Shown here piece after piece: positions 62,069-64,000 of a DNA stretch of 64,000 nt. The position numbers were made by a program, and so were the translations under genes. Location: the NCBI GenBank assembly GCA_022600955.1, contig JAHZJK010000003.1, forward strand, positions 1-64,000. Reading direction: 5' to 3'. Numbering within the stretch: position 1 is the stretch's first letter; each line of letters opens with the position of its first letter. Source of the DNA: Gammaproteobacteria bacterium. Lineage in GTDB: Bacteria; Pseudomonadota; Gammaproteobacteria; Steroidobacterales; Woeseiaceae. The notes below the pieces were generated by a model. It ran no database searches, had not been told where the DNA came from, and saw only the letters and a list, made by a program, of their open reading frames with translations.

Positions 62069-64000
62069 CTACGGCGTATTGATAATTTCCCACGTCGTGT
62101 CCGAGACAGGCGTGACACTGAGGCTGCTGACCAACGTCGACCCATTCATCAGGAACATATGGTTCTGGCCGGTGGATACATTTCGCCACAGAATATCGGC
62201 GTTTCCATCGCCATTGTAATCCGCGTTTCCTGCTACCTTCCATTCGTCCGGGTCCGGAACGGTCGTTACGCTCTCGCTCGCTAATACTGTCGCGCCGTTC
62301 ATCAGATACAGGTGGTTTTGCCCTGTAACATTTTGTCGCCAAAGAATATCGGTATTACCGTCTCCGTTGAAGTCACCGGTTCCGGCAACCATCCAGATAT
62401 CCGGACTCGGTACAGTTGTAACATTTGCGGCGCTCGCAACCGTTGCACCGTTCATCAGGTACATGTAGTTCTGCCCATTGACCGTATTGCGCCACAAGAT
62501 GTCCGAGTTTCCATCGCCGTCGAAATCTCCACCGCCGGCAACAATCCAATCAGTCGATACCGTCGTTACGCTAGAAGCGTTTGCAACTACTGCACCGTTC
62601 ATCAGATACATGAAATTCTGGCCGGTCGAAATGTTCCGCCACAAGATGTCCGAGTTGCCGTCCCCGTCATAGTCTCCGCCGCCGGCAACTTTCCAGTCTT
62701 CGGGTGCCGGCACTGTAGTGACGCTAATACTGCTGGACACTGCAGATCCATTCATGAGGTACATGTGGTTCTGTCCGCTGACTACATTTCGCCAAAGAAT
62801 ATCGGCACTGCCGTCACCGTTGTAATCGTTATTGCCAGCAACCTGCCAGACATCGGGGGCTGGTACTGTCGTCACGCTGGCGCCGCTTGAGATGGCGGCA
62901 CCATTCATGAGGTACAAGAAATTTGCCCCGGACACATTGTTGCGCCACAGAATGTCACCTTTACCGTCACCATCAAAATCACTGCTACTCGCAAACGGTA
63001 CAACGGTGATTTCAACAATATCGACGTCGGTGAGACCATCGTTGTCGGTGACCGTCAGATTGAACGTCAGGGAGTCACCGACTGGTGGCGCCGTGAACGA
63101 GGGCGATGCGAATTGGGGGTCACTCAGGTTGACAGATACGCCACTGGTCTGTCCCCAGACGTACTCTGCAATGCTGCCGTCAGGGTCGAAACTCTGAGAG
63201 CCATCAAGTGAAACAATGTCATTGGCAACGACGGTGCGATCGGCGCCGGCATTAGCAGTCGGAGGAACAGGCGGTGGCGTTACCACGACTTGAACAGTGT
63301 CACTATCTGTCAGCCCCTGGTTGTCGGTCACCGTCAATTCAAAAGTCAGTGTGCCGCCGGAAGACGGTGAGGTGAAGGTCGGCGATGCAGATTGGGTGCT
63401 GCTCAGTGTGACATTTATGCCGCCTGTCTGAGCCCAGGCATACGCTGCAATTACACCGTCCGAATCGGAGCTGCCTGTGCCATCCAGAGCGACGAAACTG
63501 CTCGCGTCTATGGTCTGATCGGGGCCCGCATCGGCAGCTGGCGGTTGCGGGGGAGGTCCGCCAGTCACGGTGACGACGATGCTGTCGGCATCTGAAAACG
63601 CCAGGTCATCGGCGACGGTGACTACAAACGTGAGGAGACCCGCGTTCGAGGGCGCGGTGAAACTTGGCCGGGCGACCTGCGTATCCGAAAGCGTTACTGC
63701 AGTACCAGAAGATTGTACCCAGGAGTAAGCCGAAACGACGCCGTCGCTATCGCTGCTGGAGGATGCATCCAGCGTAACTATGGTACTGGTTTCCGCGCTC
63801 TGATCCGGCCCGGCGTCGGCAACGGGTGGCTGTGCTTCAATCGCACCCATATCGAGTTCCGCAAGCAAATCGCCGTCGCCGTCCACTGTGCGCGTATTTC
63901 CAGCGAAATCCAGAGAGATTGTCGCGTCCGCCTCGGCAGAATCTATCGCAGAAGAACTTGGCTGCAATCTAAAATCTGCGCCAGCGGCGTTGGCGAAAGT
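62069..64000 (-). CDS. Large secreted protein with PKD-like and FG-GAP repeats (5' end outside window)
   Basis: The frame is open to the window edge; 643 residues are visible and the N terminus is missing. The first visible part (DFRLQPSSSAIDSAEA..., GNTRTVDGDGDLLAELDMGAIEA) is the end of a right-handed beta-helix/choice-of-anchor-type domain. Three PKD/REJ-like domains follow (each starting ADAGPDQ or ANAGADR), then six FG-GAP-type repeats of about 45 residues (DFDGDGxxDILWRN...YLMNG), predicted Ca-binding propeller blades. Probably a surface or secreted adhesin-type protein. No catalytic motif visible. Confidence 0.85.
   Translation of the reverse strand, partial: TFANAAGADFRLQPSSSAIDSAEADATISLDFAGNTRTVDGDGDLLAELDMGAIEAQPPVADAGPDQSAETSTIVTLDASSSSDSDGVVSAYSWVQSSGTAVTLSDTQVARPSFTAPSNAGLLTFVVTVADDLAFSDADSIVVTVTGGPPPQPPAADAGPDQTIDASSFVALDGTGSSDSDGVIAAYAWAQTGGINVTLSSTQSASPTFTSPSSGGTLTFELTVTDNQGLTDSDTVQVVVTPPPVPPTANAGADRTVVANDIVSLDGSQSFDPDGSIAEYVWGQTSGVSVNLSDPQFASPSFTAPPVGDSLTFNLTVTDNDGLTDVDIVEITVVPFASSSDFDGDGKGDILWRNNVSGANFLYLMNGAAISSGASVTTVPAPDVWQVAGNNDYNGDGSADILWRNVVSGQNHMYLMNGSAVSSSISVTTVPAPEDWKVAGGGDYDGDGNSDILWRNISTGQNFMYLMNGAVVANASSVTTVSTDWIVAGGGDFDGDGNSDILWRNTVNGQNYMYLMNGATVASAANVTTVPSPDIWMVAGTGDFNGDGNTDILWRQNVTGQNHLYLMNGATVLASESVTTVPDPDEWKVAGNADYNGDGNADILWRNVSTGQNHMFLMNGSTLVSSLSVTPVSDTTWEIINTP

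Overview
The window looks like chromosomal DNA of a Gram-negative, probably marine gammaproteobacterium. The evidence is a tRNA-Glu with encoded CCA, AGGAG-type ribosome binding sites, many lipobox and Sec/Tat signals, outer-membrane barrels ending in Phe, an ECF sigma/anti-sigma pair and a moderately GC-rich composition. The exact taxon cannot be fixed from the sequence.

Region A (about 70-38,701) lies between a complete tRNA-Glu and a 20-bp copy of that tRNA's 3' end, so it may be an integrated island, although no integrase or transposase is visible. Its core (about 14.8-30.1 kb, minus strand) encodes a compact phage-tail-like contractile injection system (CIS): DUF4255/Pvc16-like cap protein, sheath, tube, a long disordered protein, LysM protein, VgrG/Pvc8-like spike, PAAR-like tip, gp25-like protein, baseplate J fused to a BNR-type propeller, tail protein I, and a membrane-anchored four-PASTA protein. 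I see no AAA+ ATPase, conventional tape measure, tail fibre, capsid or terminase.

Around this core are three caspase-like (C14) proteases with export signals. One is a lipoprotein that also carries an NlpC/P60-like domain; another has Sel1 repeats. There is also an exported TPR-CHAT protease, an S41 peptidase without a signal peptide, a variant subtilase-VWA protein, two outer-membrane barrels, several small membrane proteins (two with HExxH) and an ECF sigma/anti-sigma pair. A recurring promoter-like pattern (TGAGAG-like box, 16 nt, CT-N-TA-like box) lies in front of most island operons. This suggests that the sigma factor controls the CIS and the proteases as one regulon.

Region B (38.7-47 kb) holds a HEAT-repeat protein, a second copy of the tRNA terminator, a metallophosphoesterase-VWA membrane protein built like the island subtilase-VWA protein, and a modification-type cluster: a PqqD-HPr-kinase fusion, a small Tat-like protein with a very basic tail, and a nucleotidyltransferase.

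Region C (47-64 kb) holds a large Ig-repeat lipoprotein zinc metalloprotease, a divergent Lrp-regulator/PLP-lyase pair resembling mdeR-mdeA, and a small NRPS locus. The NRPS locus has one C-A-PCP module, predicted to load glycine and fused to a nucleophile-less alpha/beta hydrolase, a free hydrolase and a PPTase, and is flanked by two paralogous lipoproteins. The right edge cuts a large secreted protein with PKD-like and FG-GAP repeats.
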